From assembly GCF_024139115.2 (NCBI RefSeq), contig NC_085140.1:51981907-52045906 (forward strand): DNA of 64,000 nucleotides, given 5' to 3'. Shown one piece after another: positions 45,590 to 56,783 of this stretch. The notes beneath the pieces are model-generated. The model was not told where the DNA came from. It ran no database searches and was given only the letters and a program-made list of their open reading frames with translations. This stretch comes from Armigeres subalbatus (Eukaryota; Arthropoda; Insecta; Diptera; Culicidae). How positions within the stretch are numbered: position 1 is the first letter of the stretch; every line of letters begins with the position of its first letter. Made by a program: the position numbers and the translations under genes.

Positions 45590-46115
45590 CGCAAATTAAT
45601 AGATTACTTCGATTATTTGTTGTGATAATCGATTAGTTTTGAATCGATTACTTCCCAACGATTAATCGATTCAATAATCGACAAGAATCGAGAGTAATCG
45701 ACTAATTACTAATCGGTTAATCGGGATTTAACGACAACTTTTAGATGTCGATTATTTCGATTAATCGATTCATCGTTATGATAATCAATTAGTTTTGATT
45801 CGATTACTCACCCAACCAGGGGATGACAGATTTTAATACAGTTCTGCATAAGAACCTTACAGAAACTGTATTATAATTGGGCATATACAATTCTGTAAGC
45901 TTTTTATACAAATATTGTATTAAAATAATACAGATTTGTATTATTTTAATACAATATTTATATAAAAAGCTTACAGAATTGTATATGCCCAGATTTTATA
46001 CAATAATTGTCAGATTTGTTTTTTGGGTGTACTCAACGATGAATCGATTCAATAATCGTCAAGACTCGAGAGTAATCGATTATTTACTAATCGATTAATC
46101 GACATCTCTAAGCAT
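45590..46115. repeat. AATCGATTA-rich cluster interrupted by a palindrome
   Basis: Dense repeats of AATCGATTA / TAATCGATT run from 45590 to 45810 and again 46030-46110 (GATGAATCGATTCAATAATCG occurs in both parts). Between them lies a separate insert with a perfect-looking palindrome. Confidence 0.65.
45879..45990. repeat. 112-bp palindrome
   Basis: GGGCATATACAATTCTGTAA...GC on the left and its complement ending ...TTGTATATGCCC on the right pair almost perfectly through an AT-rich centre (AATACAGATTTGTATT). It lies inside a segment (45816-46028) that splits the AATCGATTA cluster, so it is likely a small foldback insertion. Confidence 0.85.
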
Positions 46116-46848
46116 CGGTGGAGTTGCTGAGCAAATGTTATTCCAAATACATATGGGATATTGGAAAAATCGGTTCTTCTCACGGCCTCCATTCTATACA
46201 AAGGAAGATTGAGGCAAGGCAAAGTGCAAATTAACCGCTTGGAGATGCCATAAAGGTACCTGGCGTCCGTAGCAGAATCACGAGCGCGCGTCGGAGGGAG
46301 ATGCTACAAATATGTATTCGCATGGATGGCTTCAGTGGCAGTCAAGTTTAATTCTTTCAAGATTCTTACTTGGTTTTGTTATTCCAGCCAATGGCGTGGA
46401 TCGCGTGGTCGTAAGTGATTCGAAATATGCATTATTGGGAGTTAATCGATTCTTCTCAGGGACACCATTTTAAAGATAGGAAGATTGAGGCGAGTCGAAT
46501 TTGTTCAAAGTACGACGTCGTAGCAGAATAACGAGCGTGTATTGTAGAGAGCTGCTGCAAATATGTATTCTTGCACTGGCACTAGATTCATCATTTCACC
46601 AAACTGTTTTACGTAGTTTACGTCGGGCGGTCGTGTCTTGTACACAACCCTTATGATTTTTTACTAATATTTCATATAATGCTATCTGTTCCCCTAAACT
46701 GCTTCATTGACCTTTCTTATGTGATTTTTTCAATAAATTTTTCGATGCACGAGAAAGGCATCATCGCCGCTAGGTAGATTAATCTGGGTTTTTGCATACA
46801 ACTTTCTATGTTAATTGATAGCAACTGAATCAAATCTATATTAACAAA
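46116..46848. other. Non-coding; family A fragment
   Basis: 46735-46795 is an inverted end of repeat family A (GCACGAGAAAGGCATCATCG, then CTAGGTAGATTAATCTGGG). The rest is non-coding. Confidence 0.45.
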
Positions 46849-47755
46849 ATCTATATATTAATAAAAATTAAATGGTCTATGTTTGTATCCGCATAACTCG
46901 AAAACGGCTGGATGGATTTTCTTCATTCCTTCAGCAAATGTGTTCGTTATCGTTTCCGACATGTTCATATGATGTTTCCTCATGCGAAAAACACAAATGA
47001 CACATTCCAGCGTAACGCGACACCATGAGGAGCCGACTTTCTGCGAGAAATTAGGTCTGCATTCGAAAATTAGCCTCGGGGACATATGATTAAACAGGTG
47101 TAAAATTATTCTCACTAAATTTCCTTTCTGATAGTATATTCATTTTTAGATTTTTCGCTTTGAATATGATAAATATAGCGCGCTGCATTTCGTAACGCGA
47201 CACCATCGCTGAATTGCACTTTTTCGCATTTTGAAATGCAATTGCGTTTTTCAGCTCTGGTATACGGTTTGGAGTCTCGATTTATTCTAAGCATTTCTCG
47301 TATACATCAACAGAAATGAGGCTGTGAATTAAAATCGCAGGAAAAAACAGAAATTATAATGAAAATAACTGAATTGATATGAACACCGCCGCGTTACGCT
47401 GATCGACAAACAGTCCTCTGCAAATGGTGTCGCGTTACGCAAACGTGTTTATCGTTGATAGAATACGTATTTTCAGCCGATTTCGATGCGACATGTTATT
47501 TTCGACACAGAATATTATCACATTATCTATCGTTGAATGTAGTTCGAGTTGGTGGTTACGATCTGGAGTTTCAGTTATTAGTTTGAGGGACTAACCGGCA
47601 CAAATATAGAACTGAACCAATTCCATTCATATCACATATTCAGTTTTAGAAACAAATTAAATGATAATGGGTTTTCCTATTTTTATATTAGTCACACCCT
47701 GGTGTGACCCGGATCGGTTTTTAAGTACGTGGTCAGACGATCGATCCCCCTAGAA
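46849..47755 (+). mobile_element. Helitron-like non-coding segment (tentative)
   Basis: The start ATCTATATATTAATAAAAAT, followed by CATAACTCGAAAACGGCTGG, matches the usual look of insect Helitron 5' ends. Near the other end is a perfect stem GTCACACC-CT-GGTGTGAC (47692-47709), then a CTAG at 47749-47752. The base after CTAG is A, not the T that Helitrons normally leave, so the right end is uncertain. The motif GTAACGCGACACCAT occurs at 47011 and 47191 and inverted at 47424. No Rep/helicase is present. Confidence 0.35.
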
Positions 47756-49614
47756 GTGAGTTTTTTTACACTGAAAAGTTCTATATTGCCTTTTTTCTAC
47801 GTTAACCATTTTGAAAGGTGATGATGGCCCAAGAAGCTCAGCAATGTTGAAGAGGAATATTTCTGTCGTTTTTTATTCTACGTTTCTACTGGAACGTTGT
47901 CTGTTTTCAACTTTTTATTTATTTCCGAAAAGATTGGAATACGTCTCATGTCTCAACCAATGTTTATCACAAGAACGTATGCGTCGTGCCCTGAGTGCAC
48001 TACTTTTAACTACATTTTCAATCTTTACGCTATCATCAACACTACTCAGAAAATAAATACTCGATTTTGAAACTAGTGTTTATATCCTGGTGTAAAATAA
48101 TTGTCTTATTATTGTATATTCATTCAGGTCAAAGCGAAGTTCATTAGGATGCCTGATATAATATTGTCTGTTTCCTTGGTAACAAAACGCGCCGACCATT
48201 TTTTAGGCACTATCAAAATCGTCGCCAACATCTTTATTCTAAAGTTATGTTAGTTTTGTTAGAAAATAATGTCAATCTGCATTAAAAACAGGGCTCAATT
48301 TTGGGAAATAATGTGATTATTGAGTATATAAAATTTTGTTCACAGTTGATTTGACAGATCTTATGGCCATTTCTGCTGGCGACGATTTTGGCGTCAATTT
48401 GTTTTGCGACGATTTCAAATCGTCGCGGCCGATAAGGTGCGAAATTGATAATATGTCTTTATTAACGAACCAGCCCAATGCTGGTTCATCTCGATTAACA
48501 TAAAATGGAATTTTTTTTTTCAATTTATCACTCAGCAACTCTCTGTTAACCTTTTTCGATAGGCCCTTATTCTTGCATTGGTTTGGTGAAGTTTTTTGCC
48601 TGACGATGTTCATTATATTTTCGACTACCGGTGACCAACACTCTTAAATTATTTCACCGATATTGACTGTGAAAACTCTGCTAAAGTTCTTAAGATGAAA
48701 TATCGACTAAATTCACGTACGTTCACGGCATCTTCTTTGAGCGCTGACGTACTCGGCTGTGACGATCTTGGTCAAAGAATAAAAAATGGCGAGCTAGTGA
48801 GAGCGAACGAAAGGAAAATTAACTAAAATATTAAAAATCATCCAATTAAATGGAGGAAAGAAAACACGAGTCTTTCGGTTCCTCAAAGCTAAAAATATGT
48901 TTAAAAATCAAGATAAAACTTGTATTAAGAAACATAACTGCGGCTCCGCAATACTTCACGTCAGATGAGCCTTTCAAATAAACGAACCATTGAAAAAATA
49001 TATAATCATACTTGGCATCCACAAACAAGTTTGACGGTTCGTGACATGGTAGGAAACCGTGTTCGTCAGCAAACTGTTCGTTACGTTTATTCATATGAGT
49101 GGCATGATGATATTGCGTGGAAAAGAGAGAGGATTAAAAAGCCTCTTTCAATGTCACTGTTTTTAAAGTACAAATATCTCATGAAAACTAAAATTTTCGA
49201 AGCAATTCAATATGCACCCAAAAAGGTCATTAAAACCTGTATTTAATTACGTTTTCACCAATACATTTGCACCCAAATAGGTGCGATGGAGCACATTTGT
49301 AAAAATTTGATTGATTGAGTCTTTTTTCATACTAAAAGTCTGCTACTTTAATTGGCCATTAAACAATGTTCCGAAAACATTTTTCAGTGGAAGAAATGTT
49401 TTTCTCGTAATTCAATATGCATGTTTTCCTGTCCTACAGATATTGAATCCTAATTTTTAGTTTGAAATTTTGGTCCCTTGGTGTAGAAGTGCGTGGATTG
49501 TGTCAAATAAGGTAGAGCAAATCGTGAAAAACTGAAATTAAGAATCTTATGCAAATTTTGCATGGATTGGTCTTAACGCCTCTCAACAGTGAAAAGCCTC
49601 TAAAGTAGTCTTGC
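47756..49614. other. Non-coding or unrecognised
   Basis: Frames at 47811-48056 (81 aa, TTG start), 48317-48613 (98 aa, minus) and 48965-49246 (93 aa) have no recognised domain. The last two are basic and low in complexity. Near 48360-48430 the words GGCGACGATTTTGGCG and GCGACGATTTCAAATCGTCGC form local inverted repeats. I do not call genes here. Confidence 0.35.
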
Positions 49615-49622
49615 ACTTGCAT

Positions 49623-49762
49623 CAGTGGCGTAGCCAGAAAATTGGTCTGGGGGGGTTTCTGACATTTTTTTTATTTGCGAGGTATCAAAAAAAATTTCTT
49701 CTAAAAAATTTGTCTCTGGGGGCTGGGGTATGTCCAAAACCACCCCCGTGGCTACGCCACTG
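49623..49762. mobile_element. 140-bp hAT-type MITE with 8-bp target duplication
   Basis: The ends are CAGTGGCGTAGCCA and TGGCTACGCCACTG, perfect 14-bp inverted repeats. The target duplication ACTTGCAT is identical at 49615-49622 and 49763-49770. C-A-G ends with 8-bp duplication are diagnostic of hAT. It has no coding sequence and G/C runs just inside each end. Confidence 0.93.
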
Positions 49763-49865
49763 ACTTGCATAAAGGTGTATGGCTTAAGATATTTTTGGGT
49801 TTACTGTAGAATTCGCTAGGACAAAATCGGCGATTTCGAACTAACGCCAATTTGAGAATAAAATC

Positions 49866-50030
49866 ATTTTCGTTTGTCATAAGACGAGTTTAGTACTATT
49901 CCATTTTATTCAACCATGCTGCAATCTTTACATATACGTGATTCGAACTCAACTGTAAGCCCGTCTCAGTATCTCGTACATGACTCGACTTTCGACTAAG
50001 TCATATCGAGTAGAGACACTAAAAGAGCTC
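49866..50030. repeat. Diverged copy of the 3096-3337 foldback family
   Basis: GTCATAAGACGAGTTTAGTA, CATATACGTGATTCGAACTC, GTAAGCCCGTCTCAGTATCT and GACTCGAC match the left arm and centre of the 3.1 kb element. Confidence 0.7.
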
Positions 50031-50297
50031 AATGATTATTTTTTTAATTATAATTCTTTTGGCAGTATCTGCTGGAATTTATGACAAAATCCTCTAAGTT
50101 TTCCAAGGAATCCATAAAAAAATCCTGATTTCATCATCCTCTATTCACGAGTTTCCATCACTTGGATGTCATGTGGTTTCCTTCCTTCTAAAACAATCTA
50201 AAAACCATCAACTACCAAAAGCATCTTCTCAAACTAGTTCACCCGGAATACTTAAGGAATTAAATATACTCGGGAAAAAAATCTCTGATTTCATTTT

Positions 50298-50650
50298 GAT
50301 TGCGAGCAGAGGCGTAAGAATGCCAATCTGGAGATGGCGAATTCGATTCTTTATCCAGTCCAGGATGTTTTCGGGTAGGAAACAATCTTAACCTCCTGTG
50401 CATATATTGCATCTATTCCCAAGTAACCAATAAGCACAATAAGCACTCCAATTCGCCAAATCGCCATATAAGGCCAATATACGGCTATTCAAAAACTTAT
50501 AAGCATTGAAGTAGCACTATATGGCCGGTTTGGCGAATTGGAGTGCTTATTGGTTACTTGGGTTGTATTTGCCACACAAGATACTTACTCATTCAATAGC
50601 GGGCATAGAAAAGTTTTCAATTGATAACTAAGGAAAATGTGATTGGTTAT
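50298..50650 (+). repeat. Feilai-like SINE copy split by a MITE
   Basis: AATCTGGAGATGGCGAATTC and CAGTCCAGGATGTTTTCGGG on the left, and CTCATTCAATAGCGGGCATA on the right, match the SINE at 36963. The part between (50419-50563) is a separate insertion. Confidence 0.62.
50419..50563. mobile_element. 145-bp MITE with long terminal inverted repeats
   Basis: The ends CCCAAGTAACCAATAAGCAC and GTGCTTATTGGTTACTTGGG are perfect complements. Inner TCCAATTCGCCAAA pairs with TTTGGCGAATTGGA. The left arm carries an extra AATAAGCAC, a short internal duplication. The target duplication is unclear. Confidence 0.85.
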
Positions 50651-51217
50651 TTTAAACTTTGGCGTCTGCAGCCGAAACTTTAATTATGTCCCCATAATTT
50701 TATTCAGATCATTTAAATGATAACAGTAAATGTAAATCAATGAAAAATATTCAACCCGTATACTTACAGTCCTATTTTGGACCTTTCTTAAGTGGCTGTC
50801 TGCGCTGTCTAACATAATGCACGAGAAAGGCATTATCACTGCTAGGAGTATTAATCAGGGTATTTTTGTGCCTCATAGCTATCAAAATAAATAAATTACT
50901 GTGGGAAGTTTTTATTATTTTTTCCAGGGTTATGAATATTTTCTTTCTTTTTATTATTTTCTTCCTACTTTGCAATCAACCTCTCCTTCCCGGTGAGGCA
51001 GAGAGGTAAACAACAAAACTTACAACGCCACGAATAAGAAGTTTGCCACAGCAATATGTACACATTCACCCAGCAAATGATAAACATTCACCACGCGATT
51101 ATATGGGGCACTCCACATTCATGGATAGTATGACATTAAATTTTGCTAGAAAACCATATGCCGGAATCAATTTGCCAGAATGATCTTTGCAAGAAAGCCA
51201 TTTACCAGAATTTAGTA
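50651..51217. other. Non-coding; TTTGCCAGAATG-type array at the right
   Basis: 50818-50865 is an inverted end of repeat family A. 51140-51240 consists of loose copies of TTTGCCAGAATG / CCATTTACCAGAATT, a degenerate array into which the next LINE inserted. The array resumes at 54548. Confidence 0.5.
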
Positions 51218-51255
51218 GAATGCTAGAATTTAGAACTTAGCAAAGCCCATTGCTA

Positions 51256-51455
51256 CACACAAAAAAAAGCGTTCATGAATTCGTGAACTAACGAGTTCAC
51301 GGTGTATTTTTTCGTGAACAACAGTCACGGAATCGAGAATACAGTCACGTTTTCTGGAACGTTCTGGAAAACGTGACTGGTGTTCCCAAATCCATGAAAT
51401 TAATCACGGTGTATTTTTGCTGGTTCACGAATTCGGGAACGCTTTTTTTTGCGTG
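51256..51455. mobile_element. 200-bp TA-flanked MITE in the LINE
   Basis: The ends CACACAAAAAAAAGCGTTC and (inverted) GAACGCTTTTTTTTGCGTG, with TA on both sides (51254-51255, 51456-51457). Next inside, GAATTCGTGAAC pairs with GTTCACGAATTC. The words CACGGTGTATTTTT(T/G)C occur twice in direct orientation. Non-coding. Confidence 0.85.
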
Positions 51456-51457
51456 TA

Positions 51458-51590
51458 ATGTTGTGCAATAGGTCGTTACGTGAAAAAACCTTTCCGCTGG
51501 CATGGAAAACAGCTTCCGTTGTTCCAATTCACAAGTCCGGTAATTCAAACCAAGTGTCTAACTATCGTGGTGTTTCCATCCTGTGCTGCC
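51458..51590 (+). pseudogene. LINE reverse transcriptase, N-terminal piece
   Basis: This reads MLCNRSLREKTFPLAWKTAS, then VVPIHKSGNSN and NYRGVSILCCL, the conserved start of non-LTR reverse transcriptases (WK...VVPIHKSG...NYR.(I/V)S(I/L)). It stops at the 51593 element. The continuation lies at 53289. Confidence 0.82.
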
Positions 51591-51592
51591 TA

Positions 51593-53288
51593 ATGTCGAA
51601 TTCGTTTTTAAAAAGTTCCAACCTAGGTTGGAACCAGTTCCAACCTAAGTGCTGTCAAAGTGTTTTTTTATTCGCTCAGGTTGGAACTAGGTTCGCACTA
51701 GTTCCAACCCCAAAGCTGTCGGGTTCGCACTGTGTCGTTTCACGGTTTCGCACCGGGTTCACCAATACAACTGTACTTCAACTGTCAAAACCATATGAGT
51801 GGGTGGGACTGGGCGGAATAAACAAGCAGAAGGGAAAAACGAAACTATCTGTTATTCAAATAAAATGCGCGTTGAATTTTTTTTTCAGGAATTTCGTTAT
51901 ATTTGTTATTGTAGTTTTATATGAAATTAATCCGGTACTGTTGTCTAGATTCAGTTTAAAAAATAATTGTTATTATTACTAATTATTCATACGTTCATTC
52001 AGGGTTTTCCTCACAGATTGTGTCCTAAATTAGGTCGGTGGATGGAATTAGTTTGGAAATTCCCCTCGAAACCCGTTCACAAAATCTTAGCGGATTGTCA
52101 GACAAATATATTTGAGGAATACCGAATAGAATTCTTTCTTTAATAATATGCCGAATTTCTTTTGAAATTATTCCAAAAACTCTTTCGTGCGTTTCAGCAT
52201 TTAATTCCAGTAATTCTTTCTTGAATTCTTGTCTTTATCTTTCAGGCATTCCTCCATATTTTTTTCCAAGAGATCCCTTCGAGATGAATTGCTTTGAAAA
52301 TCTTCTAGGAATATCTTTGAATACTGTTCCAGGATTTTCTTTGAAAGTTGCTCCAGGAATTAATTTGGAAAGTTCTTTGAGGAATTCCTCCGTAAGTTCC
52401 TTTAGGGATTCCTCCGGAAGACCCTTTAGGAACTCCTCTGGAAGTTTATTGAGGAATTCCTCCGCAAGGTCTTTAAGGAATTCCCCCGGAAGGTCTTTAA
52501 GGAATTTCTCCGGAAGTTCCTTGAAGAATTCCTCCGGAAGTTCCTTGAGGAATTCCTCTGGAAGGGAAGTAGCTCTTCTGGAAGTTCTTGGAGGAGTTCT
52601 GCCGGAAGTTCTTCCAAGAAATCCTCCGCAAAATCCTCCAGGAATTACCCCGAAAGTCCTTCACCAGTTTCACCGGAAGCTAAAACAGAAATTCTTACGG
52701 AAGGTCCTCCAGAAAGCAGGAAGTTTTTCGAAGAAATTCCTGAATGAATTATTGGAGAAATTCCTGAAGGAACTTCCGGAGCAAAACGTTGTTATGTTTT
52801 CTATGTTGGACTATTGAAAGATAAGGAATTTCAGAAGGAAATCCTAGCATTAGGGTAGCTTCACAACTCGGGAATTTGATCCGCGGATTTTTCCCCCAGT
52901 ATTTTTACATATGTTTTCAGGATTTGGGCACGGAAATCAAAATCCCGGCCCCATTAAAAATCCGGCGGAAAATATTCCCGAGGTGTGAGGCTACCTTTAT
53001 CAGGAGGAATTTTTATTACATACTTCTGAGTGTAAATAATTAAATACATATATCCGCCGCCCAAAAGTAAATTCTATTATCCGCAAAAACAGTTCACGCA
53101 CTTGAACACTTTTATTTATCAAGGCCAACGCACTGCTAGTGCACTGGATGTCCTGGATCATATGTTTCAAATCAAAACAAACACGATGCTACGCACACCA
53201 ACATATCCAATGACAGATGGACCTGAAAATGTTTTTTTATTCAGGGTTCGGGTTGGCACTGACCCAGGTTTAAAAACGAATTCGACAT
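51593..53288. mobile_element. 1.7 kb TA-flanked DNA element carrying a minisatellite
   Basis: The ends ATGTCGAATTCGTTTTTAAA and (inverted) TTTAAAAACGAATTCGACAT form 20-bp terminal repeats. TA lies outside both (51591-51592, 53289-53290). Subterminal motifs repeat: GGTTGGAAC and GTTCCAACC several times at 51610-51700, then GGTTCGCAC, with GGGTTCGGGTTGGCACTGAC on the right side. The interior contains a minisatellite (52360-52650), no transposase. Superfamily unassigned; TA duplication suggests Tc1/mariner-like mobilisation. Confidence 0.78.
52360..52650. repeat. 24-bp GGAATTCCTCCGGAAGTTCC minisatellite inside the DNA element
   Basis: About a dozen degenerate units of GAATTCCTCCGGAAGTTCC(T/A)TGAG. 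They share the core of the array at 1-1370. The 198-aa open frame at 52221-52817 (SSLRNSSG repeats) is a product of the 24-bp period. Confidence 0.85.
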
Positions 53289-54436
53289 TAGCATTAGCAA
53301 AGTGTTTGAGAAGCTGATACATAATGTGCTATACACTGTGGGAAGGCAAATCGATGCGATATATGTGGATTTCGCTAAAGCTTTTGATACCGTACCGCAC
53401 AATCTTGTCATCGAGAAATTGGAGCATATTGGCTTCCCGAGATGGATAACGGAGTGGATAGCTTCATACTTATCTAGTCGTAGTGCATACGTTGTGGTTA
53501 GCTCAATACGATCTCGATTCTTCGATATTACGTCTGGGGTACCTCAAGGGAGTGTTCTTGGACCACTGATCTTCAACATCTATGTGCATGATCTCTGTGT
53601 GCTTCTTTCTGCGTCAAAATTATCATTCGCCGATTACCTCAAATTTTATCGCATCTGTGGTGATTCATTTAGGCCGGCCTAAATTATTACGCATCGTACG
53701 CTGTCTGGCTGATTGTGCGATCATGCAAAATGACGTCAACTTCATGTTAATTTGGTGCAGCGATAACGGTTAACGGCGCATCAATAGCAAGAAATGCAAG
53801 GTTATATCTTTCTCTCGCTCTAACAGTCAGATTATTCACCAGTATTACGTTGAAACCGAACCACTTGAACGTGTAGCATCATTAAGTGATCTTGGAGTGA
53901 CCATTGATGCAAAACTACGGTTTATCGAGCATGTGGCGATCACGGCTTCCAAAGCATTCTCTGTGCTTGGAATTATTCGATGGCACGCTTTCGAATTCAC
54001 CGATATTTATGCCCTGAGGACGTTGTATTGTGCGTTGGTGTGAAGCATCTTAGAGTATGCTTCACCGGTTTGGTCACCGTACTATGTAGCACACATGATA
54101 ACCATAGAGCGAGTACAGAAGAAGTTTGTCCGCTTTGCGTTAAGAATCCTGCCTTGAAATGACTCAGACAACCTTCCTCCATACTCTGAACGATGTCAAC
54201 TCATAAATTTGGAGTCCCTAACTGCCAGACGTGTGCAAATGCAGCGATTATTTGTGTATGATATAATACAAGGAAATATTGACTGCCCTACACTACTTGA
54301 ACAAACTCCGCTGTATATTCCCCCTCGAATACTAAGGCATTCTTTCTTACTAGCTGTTCCATATCACCGAACAAACAATGGTTACAACAAACCACTAGAC
54401 TCCTGTATCCGTGCTTTTAATGTTATTTGTAACTAA
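53289..54436 (+). pseudogene. LINE reverse transcriptase, core and C-terminus
   Basis: KLIHNVLY, then IDAIYVDFAKAFDTVPHNL (polymerase motif A with its Asp), SGVPQGSVLGPLIFNIYVHD (motif B) and LSFADYLKFY at the position of FADD. The second Asp of the catalytic pair is Tyr. Frames shift after about 53680, and the same protein continues with KCKVISFSRSN, LSDLGVTIDAKLRF, YALRTLYCALV, ILEYASPVWSPYY and ERVQKKFVRFALRILP, typical Jockey/CR1-type C-terminal blocks, to the stop near 54436. Dead copy. Confidence 0.85.
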
Positions 54437-54561
54437 TTTGACTTCAACATCACCGAAAATGTTTTTAAAAATAGAATAAGTAGAATAAATATTTAAGTTC
54501 AGTCTGTACGATTGTTTTATCGAAGACGGTGTTAATAAATAAATAAAGAATGCCAGAATTT

Positions 54562-55029
54562 GCCACAATGTACCATTCCCCAGAAATAGTAAAACTGGAA
54601 ATTCCGATTATTATTGGTGGCTGACGAATAGAAATGTAGTTATATAAAGAAGGTAATTGTAAGTTGAAATTATTTACAATGAAGGGATTTTTGGTATAAT
54701 TAATTTTCATAAAGCTTAGCTTAGCTTAGACTGACTGTACATATCAATGGTTGGTACTCCGTGATTGATCCGAGCTGGTGCAAATTTCACTTCGATCCAA
54801 GTGAATAGAGGTTGATATTTACCACCTATTCTCGAATAACACGTTCAGCAGCTCTCAAATGTTAATCAATAACGGCGCCGGCCAAGTTCTTATAGAAAGG
54901 AAGGGAATATGTGTGGATATTGTTGCTACTAGAGACCAAGAATAGGTGAATTGATCATCCACCGCGAGAATAAACCATCAATCGCCTAAAGTGAGCGATT
55001 ATTCATTTGAATTTGGACCAACGATATCT
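54562..55029. other. Repeat-derived: GCTTAGCTTAGCTTAGACTG family
   Basis: From about 54713, AAGCTTAGCTTAGCTTAGAC followed by TGACTGTACATATCAATGG marks a repeat I recall as very abundant in Aedes genomes (memory, not checked). It appears to run to about 55000. No coding sequence. Confidence 0.5.
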
Positions 55030-55308
55030 GTTCGAACTGCGGTAAGACGCGCGGCAACAAAGCAAGACCATTCTGAGGGTGGCTGGGTTCGATTCCCGGT
55101 GCCGGTCTAGGCAATTTTCGGATTGGAAATTTTCTCGACTTCCCTGGGCATAAAAGTATCATCGTGTTAGCCTCATGATATACGAATGCAAAAAAGGTAA
55201 CTTGGCTTAGAAACCTCGCAGTTAATAACTGCGGAAGTGCTTAATGAACACTAAGCTGCGAGGCGGCTCTCCAAGTGTGGGGATGTAATGCCAATAAGAA
55301 GAAGAGAC
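55030..55308 (+). repeat. tRNA-derived SINE (Feilai-like)
   Basis: The tRNA-like head has a clear RNA polymerase III B box, GGTTCGATTCC (55086-55096), within GGCTGGGTTCGATTCCCGGT, and an upstream A-box-like GACGCGCGGCAACAAAGC. The body continues GGAAATTTTCTCGACTTCCC and GGGCATAAAAGTATCATCG, and the 3' end is GATGTAATGCCAATAAGAAG with a short AAGAAG tail. This matches my recollection of the Aedes Feilai family. Transcription would start from the internal promoter. Confidence 0.75.
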
Positions 55309-55885
55309 ACTAGTGGTGTCAAACATTCGTATGTGAAATCTGAAAATTACAATTGTTACAATAACATAATTCAGCATTTAAGGTATTTACTAACTCACAC
55401 TCGGAAGAAACAGGTTATTCCGGTATTTGTACAAAATAGTTCTCAATGGACGGATTCCACGCAGAATGACACACCGACCAAACTTGATGATAGTTAAAGA
55501 TTGAATCTTGTCCTTGTCACATATTTTCAATATTGGAGATAGACTATCTTAAAATTAGCATTAGCATTGAGCTATTCGCACAAATTCGTAGGTGGTACAA
55601 GCCAAGACTATTGTATGAGAGTAGCATCACTTTCGTCCGTTACCACAGATATTGATTTGGGACTAATCACTATCTCTTAGATGGAAGCAATGCACTCTCT
55701 AATAGTCGAGATCTGTCCTGGCCACGTCCTTACGAATGCTAAGGAAAGGGAAGGATGGGTAGTTGGACACCTACTTAAGAAAGATGCAGAGAACTGCAGG
55801 TTTTGGAATTGTGTGGGAGTAGGAATCGTTTTGGTAGAACGTGAAACACAGAAAGAATTAAGATAGAAAAACAAAGTATGAAAGG
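55309..55885. other. Non-coding spacer
   Basis: Mixed sequence. Short frames on both strands at 55677-55874 overlap each other and have no domain. Nothing to annotate. Confidence 0.35.
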
Positions 55886-55960
55886 GACGAGCTTGAAATT
55901 GAACCCACGACCTTCTGCTTATAAGGCAGAAGCGGTAGCCACTAGACCACCGAGCTCGTC
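55886..55960 (-). tRNA. tRNA-Ile-like (anticodon TAT), probably a SINE head or pseudogene
   Basis: Minus strand, 75 nt. The acceptor stem GACGAGC/GCTCGTC is a perfect 7 bp. The D arm is GGTGGTCTAGTGGCTACC. The anticodon stem TTCTGC/GCAGAA encloses the 7-base loop CTTATAA, giving anticodon TAT (isoleucine, AUA codons). The T arm (TGGGTTCAATTTCA) pairs poorly, so the B box is degenerate. Known insect tRNA-Ile(TAT) genes usually have an intron, and this one does not. A true tRNA is therefore less likely than a tRNA-derived repeat. Confidence 0.5.
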
Positions 55961-56783
55961 TATCTATAGACTATCTTAAAATTAAAGAAAAATCGACTCT
56001 CGAGTAATTTATGAAAAGGTCGAATGTGTTTTCGAGCACATTAATAAAAAAAATGCATCTCAAAAACCGTTCATTTTACGAAAAAAATGTCTCAGAACGA
56101 ACTGTAGGGGACTAATAGGGCTTTATGGAGAAAATATTACACTTCATATTTATATTCTCACCAAATTTCAAACACAAAACTTGACTTCAAAATACACATT
56201 TTAATGACATCAGGTCAATGGAGAAGTTAAAATAAAAAAAGTTTTAGTGCAAGCTATTTTTGGCTCATTTTTGCAATATTGACTATTTTCAAGAAAACAC
56301 ATGTTTTTGACGCCGAATTATGATTTCTAGGTCAATTTTGGACAAACAAGGAATTATTTTTTCTTCCTATGTATTACCGTTTTTGAGAGATTTCAATTTT
56401 GATTTTAGAAGACTGAAAAAAAAAATTTATTTGACCCTTTTCAAAACTTACTCGTGATTCTCCATCACCAACACTAAGTTTCCCGATTCGTACATGAAAT
56501 TTCTAAAATTTATACATGAACATCGAGACAGTTGTGCACACACACAGCTTCATGTATGGTCTTGAAAACATAAACCTCAGATTCACTTCAGCACGCTAGT
56601 CAAAGTTGATGACCTTGAATATCCACCAAGAAATCCGAAGTGAACTTTAGTATAGTGTTGTGATAATCGAAAAAAAAGGAAGCAAAGAGAGACTCTTTTG
56701 CACATACAACCTATTCTCAACGCAATCCAGAATAATCATTTTCTATGATTGTATGATTGTATTGTATGATGATTGTATTTCCC
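55961..56783. other. Non-coding AT-rich region
   Basis: No reliable frames. 56740-56780 has a short TGATTGTAT tandem run just before the CCCGGGAT element. Confidence 0.4.

Larger units (their letters stand above)
51232..54547 (+). mobile_element. 5'-truncated Jockey/CR1-like LINE with two nested insertions
   Basis: Flanked by GAATGCTAGAATTT (51218-51231) and GAATGCCAGAATTT (54548-54561), a 14-bp target duplication with one difference. The 3' tail is AATAAATAAATAAA. Coding remnants occur at 51458-51590 and 53289-54436. Between them are a 200-bp MITE (51256-51455) and a 1.7 kb element (51593-53288), both TA-flanked. Confidence 0.82.

Noticed and set aside
48317..49246. 98-aa and 93-aa basic frames as host genes
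   Set aside because: No domain, low complexity, no splice or polyadenylation context.
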